Part shown: in pieces, positions 7,582 through 15,252 of the stretch
Position numbering within the stretch: the first letter of the stretch is position 1
How the letters are laid out: each line of letters begins with the position of its first letter
Assembly (NCBI GenBank): GCA_024402615.1
Contig: JAKSTK010000003.1
Location: 1-51,021 of the forward strand
Reading direction: 5' to 3'
Source of the DNA: Treponema sp.
Lineage (GTDB): Bacteria > Spirochaetota > Spirochaetia > Treponematales > Treponemataceae
DNA: 51,021 bases
Made by a program: the position numbers and the translations under genes
The notes under the pieces: generated by a model
Database searches by the model: none
The model's input: the letters and a program-made list of their open reading frames with translations, nothing else
What the model was told of the DNA's origin: nothing

Positions 7582-8649
7582 TTAATCGGCTTTACCAAAA
7601 CTGGAAGATTTTAAGCTTACTTCCCCAGAAATCAAAGTTCTGCGATCCCCACTTTCCGTTTCCACCACCAGGGACGCTTCTTCATCAATATCCACCGCTT
7701 TAGCTTTATAAACCGATTTTTCATCACCAATTACAGGATGCACTTCAATAGTCTGACCAAGCAGGAAGGATTTTTCTTTGTATTCTTTCATTACTGCCGC
7801 AACAGGTTCTTCCAGAATTTTAATCAGATTTCCGGCAACTTCCGCAGCTAAAGCACAACGGCTGATTTTATTATCTTTTATATCCTCCGCAGTAAGAATA
7901 CCACCGGCAATTTTACTTACTTCAGAACCAAACACTTCAGGATTATCAACAATATTAATTCCAATACCAATAATTGCCGATTCAATCATTCTGGTTTCAA
8001 AGTTAGCAGAACCTTCCGTCAAAATGCCGCTAATCTTTTTTCCACCGGCAAAAATATCGTTTATCCATTTAATAGAAGTTTCAATTCCGTATAGTTTTTC
8101 AATGGCACGGCAAACAGCTACAGGCGCACTGGCCGTAACTCTGGGAGGATTTGTGATTCCACCTTCCGGAGCAAAAATTACTGTAAGGTAAATGCCGGTT
8201 TTTGCAGGAGAGACAAAATTTCTTCCAAGGCGACCTCGTCCAGCAGTCTGACTTTCTGCCACAATAATTGATTTATGATATTTTTTTCCTGCCGATGTAA
8301 GAGTACCGTCAAAGTTTCTTAAATTGCCACATTCATTCAGTAAGCGTTTTGCATAAGTATTGGTAGAATCAATTTCAGAAAAAAGCTCATAGTGAACCTC
8401 TGCAAGAGAAGTAAAATTGTTTTTCAAATAATCGCCAAAAACTTCAGAATTAAAAACATCACTATTTTCCGAAAGAATATACCCACCGTTAGTAGAACCG
8501 GTAATTTCATATCCTTCCTGTCGCAGAGAATTTACTGCTTTCCAGATTGCAGCACGGCTTACATCACAATAATCTGCCAGCTGCTGACCAGAAACTTCCA
8601 TTCCTTTATTTGCTTTTAAATTTTCCAGAACTTTTTCTTTAGTACTCAT
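7582..8649 (-). CDS. birA: bifunctional biotin-protein ligase / biotin operon repressor BirA
   Basis: This protein joins biotin to acceptor lysines via biotinyl-AMP and represses biotin genes; 355 aa. Residues 1-60 are a winged helix (VSGQQLADYCDVSRAAIWKAV), which marks the repressor-type (class II) ligase. The catalytic domain shows GRGRLGR (137-143), the biotinyl-AMP loop, and KWINDI (194-199) followed by KKISGILTEG. A small C-terminal SH3-like domain follows. It is convergent with bioYMN, whose promoter carries a matching operator. The ATG has no good Shine-Dalgarno sequence, and TATAAT (8661-8656) ends 6 nt before it. Confidence 0.95.
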   Translation of the reverse strand: MSTKEKVLENLKANKGMEVSGQQLADYCDVSRAAIWKAVNSLRQEGYEITGSTNGGYILSENSDVFNSEVFGDYLKNNFTSLAEVHYELFSEIDSTNTYAKRLLNECGNLRNFDGTLTSAGKKYHKSIIVAESQTAGRGRLGRNFVSPAKTGIYLTVIFAPEGGITNPPRVTASAPVAVCRAIEKLYGIETSIKWINDIFAGGKKISGILTEGSANFETRMIESAIIGIGINIVDNPEVFGSEVSKIAGGILTAEDIKDNKISRCALAAEVAGNLIKILEEPVAAVMKEYKEKSFLLGQTIEVHPVIGDEKSVYKAKAVDIDEEASLVVETESGDRRTLISGEVSLKSSSFGKAD

Positions 8650-8655
8650 AACTTC

Positions 8656-8661
8656 ATTATA
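8656..8661 (-). promoter_or_regulatory. -10 box of birA, very close to the start codon
   Basis: A perfect TATAAT on the minus strand ends 6 nt before the birA ATG (8649). A possible -35 TTGGGA (8686-8681) is 19 bp upstream and weak. The spacing predicts a leaderless mRNA. Confidence 0.5.
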
Positions 8662-8726
8662 AAGGATTTTAAAAAATTTTTCCCAAGGATTCGCCCTGGT
8701 AATACTTATACGACAGTTAAAAAATA

Positions 8727-8754
8727 AAAGGCTGAAGCATAAACTTCAGCCTTT
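8727..8754 (-). terminator. Rho-independent terminator of the secreted repeat protein gene
   Basis: An 11-bp perfect stem (8727-8737 with 8744-8754) has a 6-nt loop. On the minus strand it is followed by a T-rich run. It starts 20 nt after the stop codon at 8775. Confidence 0.85.
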
Positions 8755-8774
8755 CTAACATTAAGTTCTAAAAC

Positions 8775-9605
8775 TTATTTATAAAGGAATTCAGACATTG
8801 AAACTAATTCGTTTACTGTTGTACCGAATTTCTGTGCAATGTTGTATTCAGAAAGTTTAGAAACGTTTCCGCCGTTGTCATATTTAACAGTAAGGCGTTT
8901 TGTAATTACATTGTTTGTATTGTAAGTTGTAATTTCTGTAAGTGCAGCGTTTGTGTAGCGGAATACTTTTTTAAGAGTTTCCTGAGTGTAATCATCATAA
9001 ACAATAAGAGTATCAATCTTACCGTCATCAGAATATGTGTAAGTTGTTTTTACAGCCAGAGAACCATCTGCATTGTATTCATCCATTACAGAAAGAACAC
9101 CTTTATCATCATAAGTGTAAATGATTTTCCAAACTAAAGTACCATCTCCATCGTAACCAGTTTCATCAATAAGAAGGTCGGTTGCTTTGTCGTATGTAAA
9201 AATAGTTTTAGATTTAAGGATATCGTCCTTTCCGTATTCAGAATAATCAGCTTTTTTTACACCAGAATAAGTTGTTGTAGATTTCCAGAGAAGATTTCCT
9301 GCTTCATCATTACAAGTCTGTTCTGTAAGGTTACCGTAAACATCGTATGTGTTAGTTGTTTTACTTACGATTGCATCTCTTGCTGTTAATTCAATTACTT
9401 CAATTTCTCTACCAGCAACGTCTCTTGTGTGAACAACTTTAGCATTTGGAGTTCTGAAGTAGTTTCCAAATTTTGAACTGATTGTAAAGTTTGTTTCAGT
9501 GTAAGTCTTTACATTTCCTGTAACTGGAACGTAATTAAAAATGTCCAAAGCAAAGAGAGACAAACTCATCGATGCAGCGCAGACAAAAGCCAGTACCTTT
9601 TTCAT
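8775..9605 (-). CDS. secreted repeat protein, YD/RHS-like short repeats
   Basis: A 276-aa exported protein. Residues 1-19 (MKKVLAFVCAASMSLSLFA) form a signal peptide with probable cleavage after LFA and no lipobox Cys. From about residue 70 the sequence is a run of degenerate repeats of roughly 22-26 residues, with the pattern TYDxxGxLxxxxxYdxdGxLxxKxxYTY, similar to YD/RHS or antitoxin-YwqK-like beta repeats. The fold is probably extended beta sheet; the function is unknown. A strong GGAGG ribosome-binding site precedes it. It is divergent from the IlvY-like regulator at 9706, which may control it. Confidence 0.75.
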   Translation of the reverse strand: MKKVLAFVCAASMSLSLFALDIFNYVPVTGNVKTYTETNFTISSKFGNYFRTPNAKVVHTRDVAGREIEVIELTARDAIVSKTTNTYDVYGNLTEQTCNDEAGNLLWKSTTTYSGVKKADYSEYGKDDILKSKTIFTYDKATDLLIDETGYDGDGTLVWKIIYTYDDKGVLSVMDEYNADGSLAVKTTYTYSDDGKIDTLIVYDDYTQETLKKVFRYTNAALTEITTYNTNNVITKRLTVKYDNGGNVSKLSEYNIAQKFGTTVNELVSMSEFLYK

Positions 9606-9632
9606 ATATTTTTTCCTCCACTTGATTACCCG

Positions 9633-9661
9633 GTTAGTTCAATTAACAAAATACCTATAAT
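9633..9661 (+). promoter_or_regulatory. candidate LysR box and -10 in the divergent region
   Basis: GTTAGTTCAATTAAC (9633-9647) has GTTA/TAAC dyad ends and a T-N11-A spacing typical of LysR-type sites. TATAAT (9656-9661) follows on the plus strand and could serve the regulator gene. Assignment is from position and pattern only. Confidence 0.35.
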
Positions 9662-9705
9662 AATCTATTATATACATATATTCGGCAGATTTATAGGAAA
9701 AGTTG

Positions 9706-10602
9706 ATGAATTTTTATGAACTTCAGGCATTTGTTGCCTTATCAGAAGAGTTGCATTTTGGACGGGCAGCTTCAAAACTCAATTTAAGTCCATCCGCACT
9801 TAGCCGAATTATTACCCGTCTGGAAGAAGAAGCCAACTCGATTCTGGTAGATCGCAGCAACCGGCAGGTAAGCCTCACCGCCGATGGAAAAATCTTTCTC
9901 AAATATGCGCAGGAATCAATTCAGAGAAGAAACCAGCTTACAGAACAACTTTCCGGCCAAAAAGAAAAAATTATAGGTTCACTGCATCTATACGCTTCCG
10001 TAACCGCCTGCTATACAGTACTGCCAGAGTTCCTTAAAAAATTTACAGAATTATATCCGGAAATTCAGTTATCAATCGAAACAGGAGACCCTGCCGGAGC
10101 TATAGAAGCTGTTAGAGCAGGGCGCGCCGCCATGGCCGTTGCCGCAATTCCCGAAAGCGGCGTTTCACAGATGGATACCTTCAGTGTAGTAAAAACTCCT
10201 TTGGTTTACGCCGCTGCAAAAAACAGTCAGTTTGTAAATCTGGAAGGTTCTCCACAGGATATTATTTCTACCGTTCCTTTGATTCTTCCAAAAACCGGAC
10301 TTGCCCGGGTTCGTTTTGAAAAATGGATAAAATCCAGAAATGTAAAACCTACAATTATTGCAGAAACAGAAGGAAACGAAGCAATTATGGCACTGGTTCA
10401 AATGGGATTGGGCATAGGTCTTGTACCGCAGATAGTTCTTGATTACGGTCCGTATAAAGGTGAATATGTAAGTCATTCTGCCGGCAACAGCATGGGCTAT
10501 TACGATGTAGGTTTTATCCGAAAAGCAGAAATCACCGGAACTACAATCAACAAACGGATTCAGGAAGCAGTTAGCCGTGTTCTGAAAATGATTTATAATT
10601 AG
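9706..10602 (+). CDS. LysR family transcriptional regulator, IlvY-like
   Basis: A 298-aa regulator. Residues 1-60 are the LysR winged helix (ELQAFVALSEELHFGRAASKLNLSPSALSRII). Then comes a linker helix and a periplasmic-binding-like effector domain from about 90, with the segment SVTACYTVLPEFLKKFTELYPEIQLSIETGDPAGAIEAV, which closely resembles E. coli IlvY. The ATG at 9706 is preferred to the TTG at 9703 because AGGA lies about 7 nt before it. IlvY classically activates divergent ilvC; here the divergent gene is a secreted repeat protein instead, so the regulon may differ. The next gene follows after 10 nt. Confidence 0.88.
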   Translation: MNFYELQAFVALSEELHFGRAASKLNLSPSALSRIITRLEEEANSILVDRSNRQVSLTADGKIFLKYAQESIQRRNQLTEQLSGQKEKIIGSLHLYASVTACYTVLPEFLKKFTELYPEIQLSIETGDPAGAIEAVRAGRAAMAVAAIPESGVSQMDTFSVVKTPLVYAAAKNSQFVNLEGSPQDIISTVPLILPKTGLARVRFEKWIKSRNVKPTIIAETEGNEAIMALVQMGLGIGLVPQIVLDYGPYKGEYVSHSAGNSMGYYDVGFIRKAEITGTTINKRIQEAVSRVLKMIYN

Positions 10603-10612
10603 GAGTAAAAAA

Positions 10613-11398
10613 ATGAACAGTAAACAGTGGGAAATTTTTTGTGAATTTAAAAAGAGATTCCAGACACAGGTAAACCTTTGGAGTCAGCAGTGCCCAAATC
10701 TTGCAGAACTTCAAAAAACAGCCGCATTAGCATTTAAAACTCCAGAATATCCTTTTGAAACCCCAGTTGTTTATAACCGCGACTTAGACAAACTTACACA
10801 GGAAGATGAAATCCGTTTAATTGTAATTGGTGATAATCCTGGAAAAGATGAACAGCTTGCTAAAAATAATCGTTATCTGGTAGGTCAGGCCGGAAAAATT
10901 GCCGATGGATTTTTTAACCGCAATCCAGAATTAAAGGTAGATTTCCGCAAAAATGTAATTATTCTGAACAAAACTCCAGTTCACAGTGCAAAAACAAATC
11001 AGCTCCGTAAAATTATGAAGGACGGCGGCAAAACAGTACAGAATCTTATTTTAGAAAGCCAGCTGTGGATGGCAAAAGAAACTGCCGCACTTCATACCGC
11101 CCTGTGTACTGCCGCCGGCCCGGAAGAGGTAAAACCAGAACTGTGGATGGTAGGCTACGCCGAACTTAAAGAAAAAGGCTTTTTTAGAGATTATCTTGTC
11201 CAGTTACAGAAAACTTATCTTGCTACCGAAGAAGGAAAAGACGCCTGGAATAAAGTTTTCATTTTCCAGCACTTTTCCATGAACCGCTTCACTATCGACC
11301 TCAAAGACCAGCAGAAACCACTTAATCTTTCTGGCAAACCCCTCATTGATCAAATCCACACAGTAGGTGAGTTTCACAAACAGGAAATTGTAAAGTAA
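10613..11398 (+). CDS. uracil-DNA glycosylase superfamily protein
   Basis: A 261-aa soluble protein. The segment LIVIGDNPGKDEQLAKNNRYLVGQAGK (about residues 73-99) follows the family-4/5 UDG motif A pattern (G-x-PG-x2-E … G-x-F-V-G-x-AG), with Asp instead of the usual Glu after the first Gly. HFSMNRFT (about 219-226) sits where the second catalytic motif would be. The likely role is removal of uracil or related damaged bases from DNA, but the changed motifs leave the exact activity open. A GGAG ribosome-binding site precedes it; it is co-transcribed with the LysR gene (10-nt gap). Confidence 0.65.
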   Translation: MNSKQWEIFCEFKKRFQTQVNLWSQQCPNLAELQKTAALAFKTPEYPFETPVVYNRDLDKLTQEDEIRLIVIGDNPGKDEQLAKNNRYLVGQAGKIADGFFNRNPELKVDFRKNVIILNKTPVHSAKTNQLRKIMKDGGKTVQNLILESQLWMAKETAALHTALCTAAGPEEVKPELWMVGYAELKEKGFFRDYLVQLQKTYLATEEGKDAWNKVFIFQHFSMNRFTIDLKDQQKPLNLSGKPLIDQIHTVGEFHKQEIVK

Positions 11399-11447
11399 TT
11401 CGGAATGCGGATCTTGTGCAACGGAAGCCTTTTTTGTCAGCCATTCC

Positions 11448-11472
11448 CAATTTACTCTGTCCCTTTTGTTTG
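11448..11472. repeat. solo copy of the right arm of the 5336-5391 palindromic repeat
   Basis: These 25 nt are identical to 5369-5393. The complementary left arm is absent, so this copy cannot form the large hairpin. It lies upstream of the small membrane protein gene. Confidence 0.8.
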
Positions 11473-11481
11473 CAAAAACGG

Positions 11482-11532
11482 TTTACTGTGTTAAAATAAA
11501 CACCTAGAACTTGTGGAAAACCCAATTTCCAC
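11482..11532 (+). promoter_or_regulatory. candidate promoter and 5' stem-loop of the small membrane protein gene
   Basis: TTTACT (11482-11487) and TAGAAC (11505-11510) are 17 bp apart. A 7-bp stem GTGGAAA/TTTCCAC (11513-11519 with 11526-11532) ends 4 nt before the AAAGGAG ribosome-binding site. It may protect the 5' end of the mRNA. Both calls are by eye. Confidence 0.35.
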
Positions 11533-11550
11533 TAAAAAAGGAGAATAAAA

Positions 11551-11958
11551 ATGGGAAAAAAGAGTCTCTCTCTTCCAATCATTTTCTTGATTGGTATGGC
11601 ATTAGTTGCTATCGGTTTCTGCTGTCCTATGTTCAGTGGAAAAATTGTTGGATCTTCAAACGGATTCAGTTTTATTAATTTCGATAACTCTGGTTTTGTT
11701 ACAATCGGTGCTCTCTTGATTTTTATTGGAGCTATCGTTGGTATCGTTGGATGTTTCTTGCCAAATCTTAGCATCCTTAAATTGGTTGGTTTGATTGTAA
11801 GTATCGCTGGTGGTGTAATCCTCGTAATTGGATTCACAACAAATGGTGGTATCTACAAAGCTATTGGTAAAGGATTCCTTAAACACGCAACATTCGGTTT
11901 CTACATGATTGTTGCTGGATGGATCGTTTCTATTGTTGGCTTCATAATGAAGAAATAA
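11551..11958 (+). CDS. small four-helix membrane protein of unknown function
   Basis: A 135-aa protein with four hydrophobic helices (about residues 8-27, 50-70, 75-95 and 112-132), joined by short Gly-rich loops. It has no charged catalytic signature. A strong AAAGGAG ribosome-binding site is 8 nt before the ATG, and codon use is favourable, so expression may be high. Its stop is 8 nt from the stop of the convergent Rsm22-like gene, with no terminator visible between them. I do not recognise a named family. Confidence 0.75.
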   Translation: MGKKSLSLPIIFLIGMALVAIGFCCPMFSGKIVGSSNGFSFINFDNSGFVTIGALLIFIGAIVGIVGCFLPNLSILKLVGLIVSIAGGVILVIGFTTNGGIYKAIGKGFLKHATFGFYMIVAGWIVSIVGFIMKK

Positions 11959-11966
11959 GTAGAGTT

Positions 11967-13355
11967 TTACAATTCAATTTTTACAGCGCCGGATTTTTCG
12001 TCCTTAGGGAGAGAAGATTCCGGCGTTTTTAATTTAACGCTGATTAAATCTCCAGAGGCAAGTCCGCTTCCCGAATCCTTCTGCTTTTCACTGAGCAAAG
12101 TTAAACCAAGACGGCTGCAGGCATAAACTCCTGTTCGGTAGCCTGGCAATTTAAAGTTATCAGATGCGATTCTGCAAAGTAATTCATTTTCAGTATTTAC
12201 AGCTGCCGATTTTGTAACAGAAATAAATGCAAGAGTTGCCCGTTCTTTTGGCAGTTTTGCCCTTTCCGACAATTTCAAAAGCTTTTCTGGTGCACTTTCT
12301 GTAGAAAAAGCAAAATTACACCATTTATTCTGACTTCCCGTAAAAGCCTTAAATCCGTTCATAGGACATTCCCCTCCATGAGGACAAGGTGCTTTTACAG
12401 TAAAATTATCTTTAATAAATCGTTCCCGCAAAAGGCTTAAGGTTCTGGAAGCCTTTGGAACTCCAGGTTCTACCAGCAGATATTTTGTTTCTGGTGTGCC
12501 ATAAGTTTTGAGCTGTTCGTAGTATTTTTTTGTCTGATATTCCGGCGGCATATCTCCAGCCTGATCCAGTTCATTGAACATATTTGCACAGGTAATAAAA
12601 TCCGCCTTCTGCTTAATCTGTGTACCGAAACTTCCTTTTACGCGGATAATTTTCCATGGTTCAGAAACCTCTTCATTAAAGGTTTTTGCCACAATAGAAA
12701 GATAAATATCTTCGCCTAAGGCCATAGAGTTGGCAGAAACATCAAGACAGTACCAGGTAAGTTTAAGTTTTCTAAGTTCCGGACGAGCCAGCCACAAAGC
12801 AGAAATTACAGTTAATGGTCCACTTCCTAAATCCAAAGCAATTCCATCAGTACTTGGAAAACTTTCTGCTGGAAGATTCGAAAATAATCTTGTTAATCGT
12901 ACAAAATTCCACCAGGTGTAATAACGGACATAAGCGCTGAGCTGGGCATTTTCGTTCATATAACCAAGGCGGCGGTTTGCCCGCTGGTCTGTAAGCTGAT
13001 GAGAAAGCTCACGGATATCATCTGGAAGTCGCTGTAACTGTTTAGAATTAAGTGCTTTTACTCCCTGAACCACATTATCAAAGTTTTCAATAATTGCTTT
13101 TGAATCTTCTGGAATTGATTTTACCGCAAACAGAGAATTCTTCAGTTCATATGTAGTATTTGATTTTTGATTTTTCTGTGAATCTGCATTTTTTGCAGAA
13201 GGATTTCTTTTTGGGCTTTTGTTGGCTTCTGCTGTTTTTTTAGCTTCTAACTTTTTCTGGAATTCTTTTTTTGCATTTTTTGCTGCTGCTTTTTTATGAG
13301 CACCTTTTTTAGTTTCTGTGAATTTTGTGTAAAATTTGTCTGTTGTCTCTGCCAT
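11967..13355 (-). CDS. Rsm22-like ribosomal small-subunit methyltransferase family protein
   Basis: A 462-aa protein. The first 75 residues or so are Lys/Ala-rich and probably disordered. The SAM-binding motif ALDLGSGPLTV is at about 173-183, followed by a Rossmann-type methyltransferase core. The C-terminal CPHGGECP (Cys324, His326, Cys330) and KWCNF (Cys346) match the Cys-containing signature of Rsm22/METTL17 proteins, which bind an Fe-S cluster and act in small-subunit assembly. Whether it methylates rRNA is unsettled for the family. It is the last gene of the ptsP-der-merR operon, 24 nt after merR, with an AGGA ribosome-binding site. Confidence 0.8.
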   Translation of the reverse strand: MAETTDKFYTKFTETKKGAHKKAAAKNAKKEFQKKLEAKKTAEANKSPKRNPSAKNADSQKNQKSNTTYELKNSLFAVKSIPEDSKAIIENFDNVVQGVKALNSKQLQRLPDDIRELSHQLTDQRANRRLGYMNENAQLSAYVRYYTWWNFVRLTRLFSNLPAESFPSTDGIALDLGSGPLTVISALWLARPELRKLKLTWYCLDVSANSMALGEDIYLSIVAKTFNEEVSEPWKIIRVKGSFGTQIKQKADFITCANMFNELDQAGDMPPEYQTKKYYEQLKTYGTPETKYLLVEPGVPKASRTLSLLRERFIKDNFTVKAPCPHGGECPMNGFKAFTGSQNKWCNFAFSTESAPEKLLKLSERAKLPKERATLAFISVTKSAAVNTENELLCRIASDNFKLPGYRTGVYACSRLGLTLLSEKQKDSGSGLASGDLISVKLKTPESSLPKDEKSGAVKIEL

Positions 13356-13379
13356 GAGAATTCCTGTATTTAGAAGTGA

Positions 13380-13700
13380 TTATTTTTTTAAACTCTGAAC
13401 ATAAAAGAATAATTCAGTTAATTCTGCCTTTGCAGCGTGAAGTTCCTGAATTATTTCTGCGTTGTGCTGAACAATTTCTGCTTCATCAAGAATCTGCTGT
13501 CCGGCACCTTCTGTAGTAAATTTCTTTTCGGTAATTAAATATTTCAATCGGAAAATCAGTTCCAGTTCCCGCTGTGTATAGTAGCGGCGGCCCACGTTAT
13601 CTTTTTGCGGACTAAAACCTGGAACTGTGTCTTCCCAGTATCGGAGGATATGAGCTTTTACACCGGTGATTTCTTCAACCTGTCCAATAGTGTAAGTCAA
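13380..13700 (-). CDS. MerR family transcriptional regulator, TTG start
   Basis: A 106-aa DNA-binding protein. Residues 1-70 are the MerR winged helix (YTIGQVEEITGVKAHILRYWEDTVPGFSPQKDNVGRRYYTQRELELIFRLKYLI). A short C-terminal coiled-coil helix serves as dimeriser, with no effector domain. The start is TTG at 13700 because it gives the standard MerR N-terminus and a GGAGAG ribosome-binding site precedes it. It begins 1 nt after the der stop codon, so translational coupling is likely. The target is unknown. Confidence 0.85.
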   Translation of the reverse strand: MTYTIGQVEEITGVKAHILRYWEDTVPGFSPQKDNVGRRYYTQRELELIFRLKYLITEKKFTTEGAGQQILDEAEIVQHNAEIIQELHAAKAELTELFFYVQSLKK

Positions 13701-13701
13701 A

Positions 13702-15243
13702 TTAGTCTCTCTCCCGATCTTCCCACTTTGTACGGCTTCCTTTCATTTCTACAATTACAGGAATCTGGTCAAAACCTAAGTCTTCACGAATTCTGTTTTT
13801 AAGATATGTAAGGTAAGTTTCTGGTACAACTTCAGGACGGGTTGCAAAAATCAGGAAACTTACCGGATTTGTACCTGTCTGAGTCATATAGCGAATTTTA
13901 AAGTGAGAAGTTTTACTTGCTGGAGGTGGATAACGGTCCAGCCAATCCTGCAGAGCATTATTCAAAGCAGAAGTATCAATTTTCTTTGTAAGCTGTCCGT
14001 ACAATTCAATAGTTTTGTTTAAGAGATCTTTAATTCCTTTTCCTTCCAGAGCAGAAAGTGGCAGAATTGGAGCAAAATCCATATGGGCAAACATAATATT
14101 CATCCATTCACGAACACCTTTAATGGCTTTATTGCTCTGATCTTCCTTTAAATCCCATTTATTCAAAACAAAAATAATTCCACGGCCTTTTTCAAAAGCA
14201 AGAGAACAGATTTTTTTATCCTGCTCAGCAAGACCTTCTACCGCATCAATCAACAGATAAACAACATCACATTCATCCAGAGTTTTGATTGCTCTGTTTA
14301 CAGAATAATATTCAACATCGTCAGTAACTTTTGCTTTACGGCGGATTCCGGCAGTATCCAGAACCTTAAAGGCTCTTCCGCCATATTCAAATTCTCCCTC
14401 AACAACATCACGGGTTGTGCCGGCATAATCGCAGACAATTGAATTTTCCGAGTGAGTCAATTTATTTGAAAGAGTTGATTTACCTGTGTTTGGTTTACCA
14501 AGAATTGCAATTTTAATTGGACGGTCAGCAGAAAGTACTTTTACTTTAGAAAAATCACAACGGTCTTCTACTAAAGTACTTAATTCACCAAAGCGGTCAC
14601 CATGTTCAGCAGAAATAAAAATCAGTTCATTAAAACCATATTTTGCATAGTTCCATGCTTCTGCTTCGTTTTTTCCACCTTCTGTTTTATTTACAGCCGC
14701 AATGAGCTTATTCCAATATGGACGCATTTTGATAATGAATTCTTCATCTTCACCGGTAATAACGCCTGCTTCCAGCAAAAGAATTACAACATCGGCTTTC
14801 TCAATCATATCAAGAGAGCGTTCAACTACATAATCATCCAGTTCTGCTTCTTTTGTTCCAATATCGCGGGTAAGTTTATATCCGCCGGTATCAACAAGGT
14901 GAACAGGTTTATCATTCAAAAATGCTGTTGCTTCAACAGGGTCGCGGGTTACACCAGGTTGATCGTTTACAATGGCAATTCTTCTCTGCAAAAAGCGGTT
15001 AAAAAGGGTAGATTTACCAACATTTGGTCTACCGGCAATTACAACTGTAGGAAGTCCGTCAAATTCCAGATCCTGGCGGCGTACATCTCCGGTAACTGTT
15101 ACAGTTCCGTCTTTTTCAACTGTAGCCGAACCGTTTGCTGCGGCAGGATCAATAAAATCTGGCATTTCGTCCAGAGTCTGAGCCTGAACTTCTTCTGCCT
15201 GTTTTGGTTTACTAAAATCTGGTTTTGCCTTTTTCTTTGCCAT
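13702..15243 (-). CDS. der: ribosome assembly GTPase Der (EngA)
   Basis: A tandem-GTPase 50S assembly factor, 513 aa. G domain 1: GRPNVGKST (71-79), DTGGY, and NKTE in the G4 position. G domain 2: GKPNTGKST, DTAGIRRK, and NKWD. A C-terminal KH-like domain follows (PPPASKTSHFKIRYMTQTGTNP…). An N-terminal extension of about 64 residues, rich in Lys, Asp and Val, precedes G1 and is not part of the typical protein. The first G4 motif has Glu instead of Asp. AGAGG precedes the ATG. ptsP ends 9 nt upstream. Confidence 0.95.
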   Translation of the reverse strand: MAKKKAKPDFSKPKQAEEVQAQTLDEMPDFIDPAAANGSATVEKDGTVTVTGDVRRQDLEFDGLPTVVIAGRPNVGKSTLFNRFLQRRIAIVNDQPGVTRDPVEATAFLNDKPVHLVDTGGYKLTRDIGTKEAELDDYVVERSLDMIEKADVVILLLEAGVITGEDEEFIIKMRPYWNKLIAAVNKTEGGKNEAEAWNYAKYGFNELIFISAEHGDRFGELSTLVEDRCDFSKVKVLSADRPIKIAILGKPNTGKSTLSNKLTHSENSIVCDYAGTTRDVVEGEFEYGGRAFKVLDTAGIRRKAKVTDDVEYYSVNRAIKTLDECDVVYLLIDAVEGLAEQDKKICSLAFEKGRGIIFVLNKWDLKEDQSNKAIKGVREWMNIMFAHMDFAPILPLSALEGKGIKDLLNKTIELYGQLTKKIDTSALNNALQDWLDRYPPPASKTSHFKIRYMTQTGTNPVSFLIFATRPEVVPETYLTYLKNRIREDLGFDQIPVIVEMKGSRTKWEDRERD

Positions 15244-15252
15244 TAAAAACCT

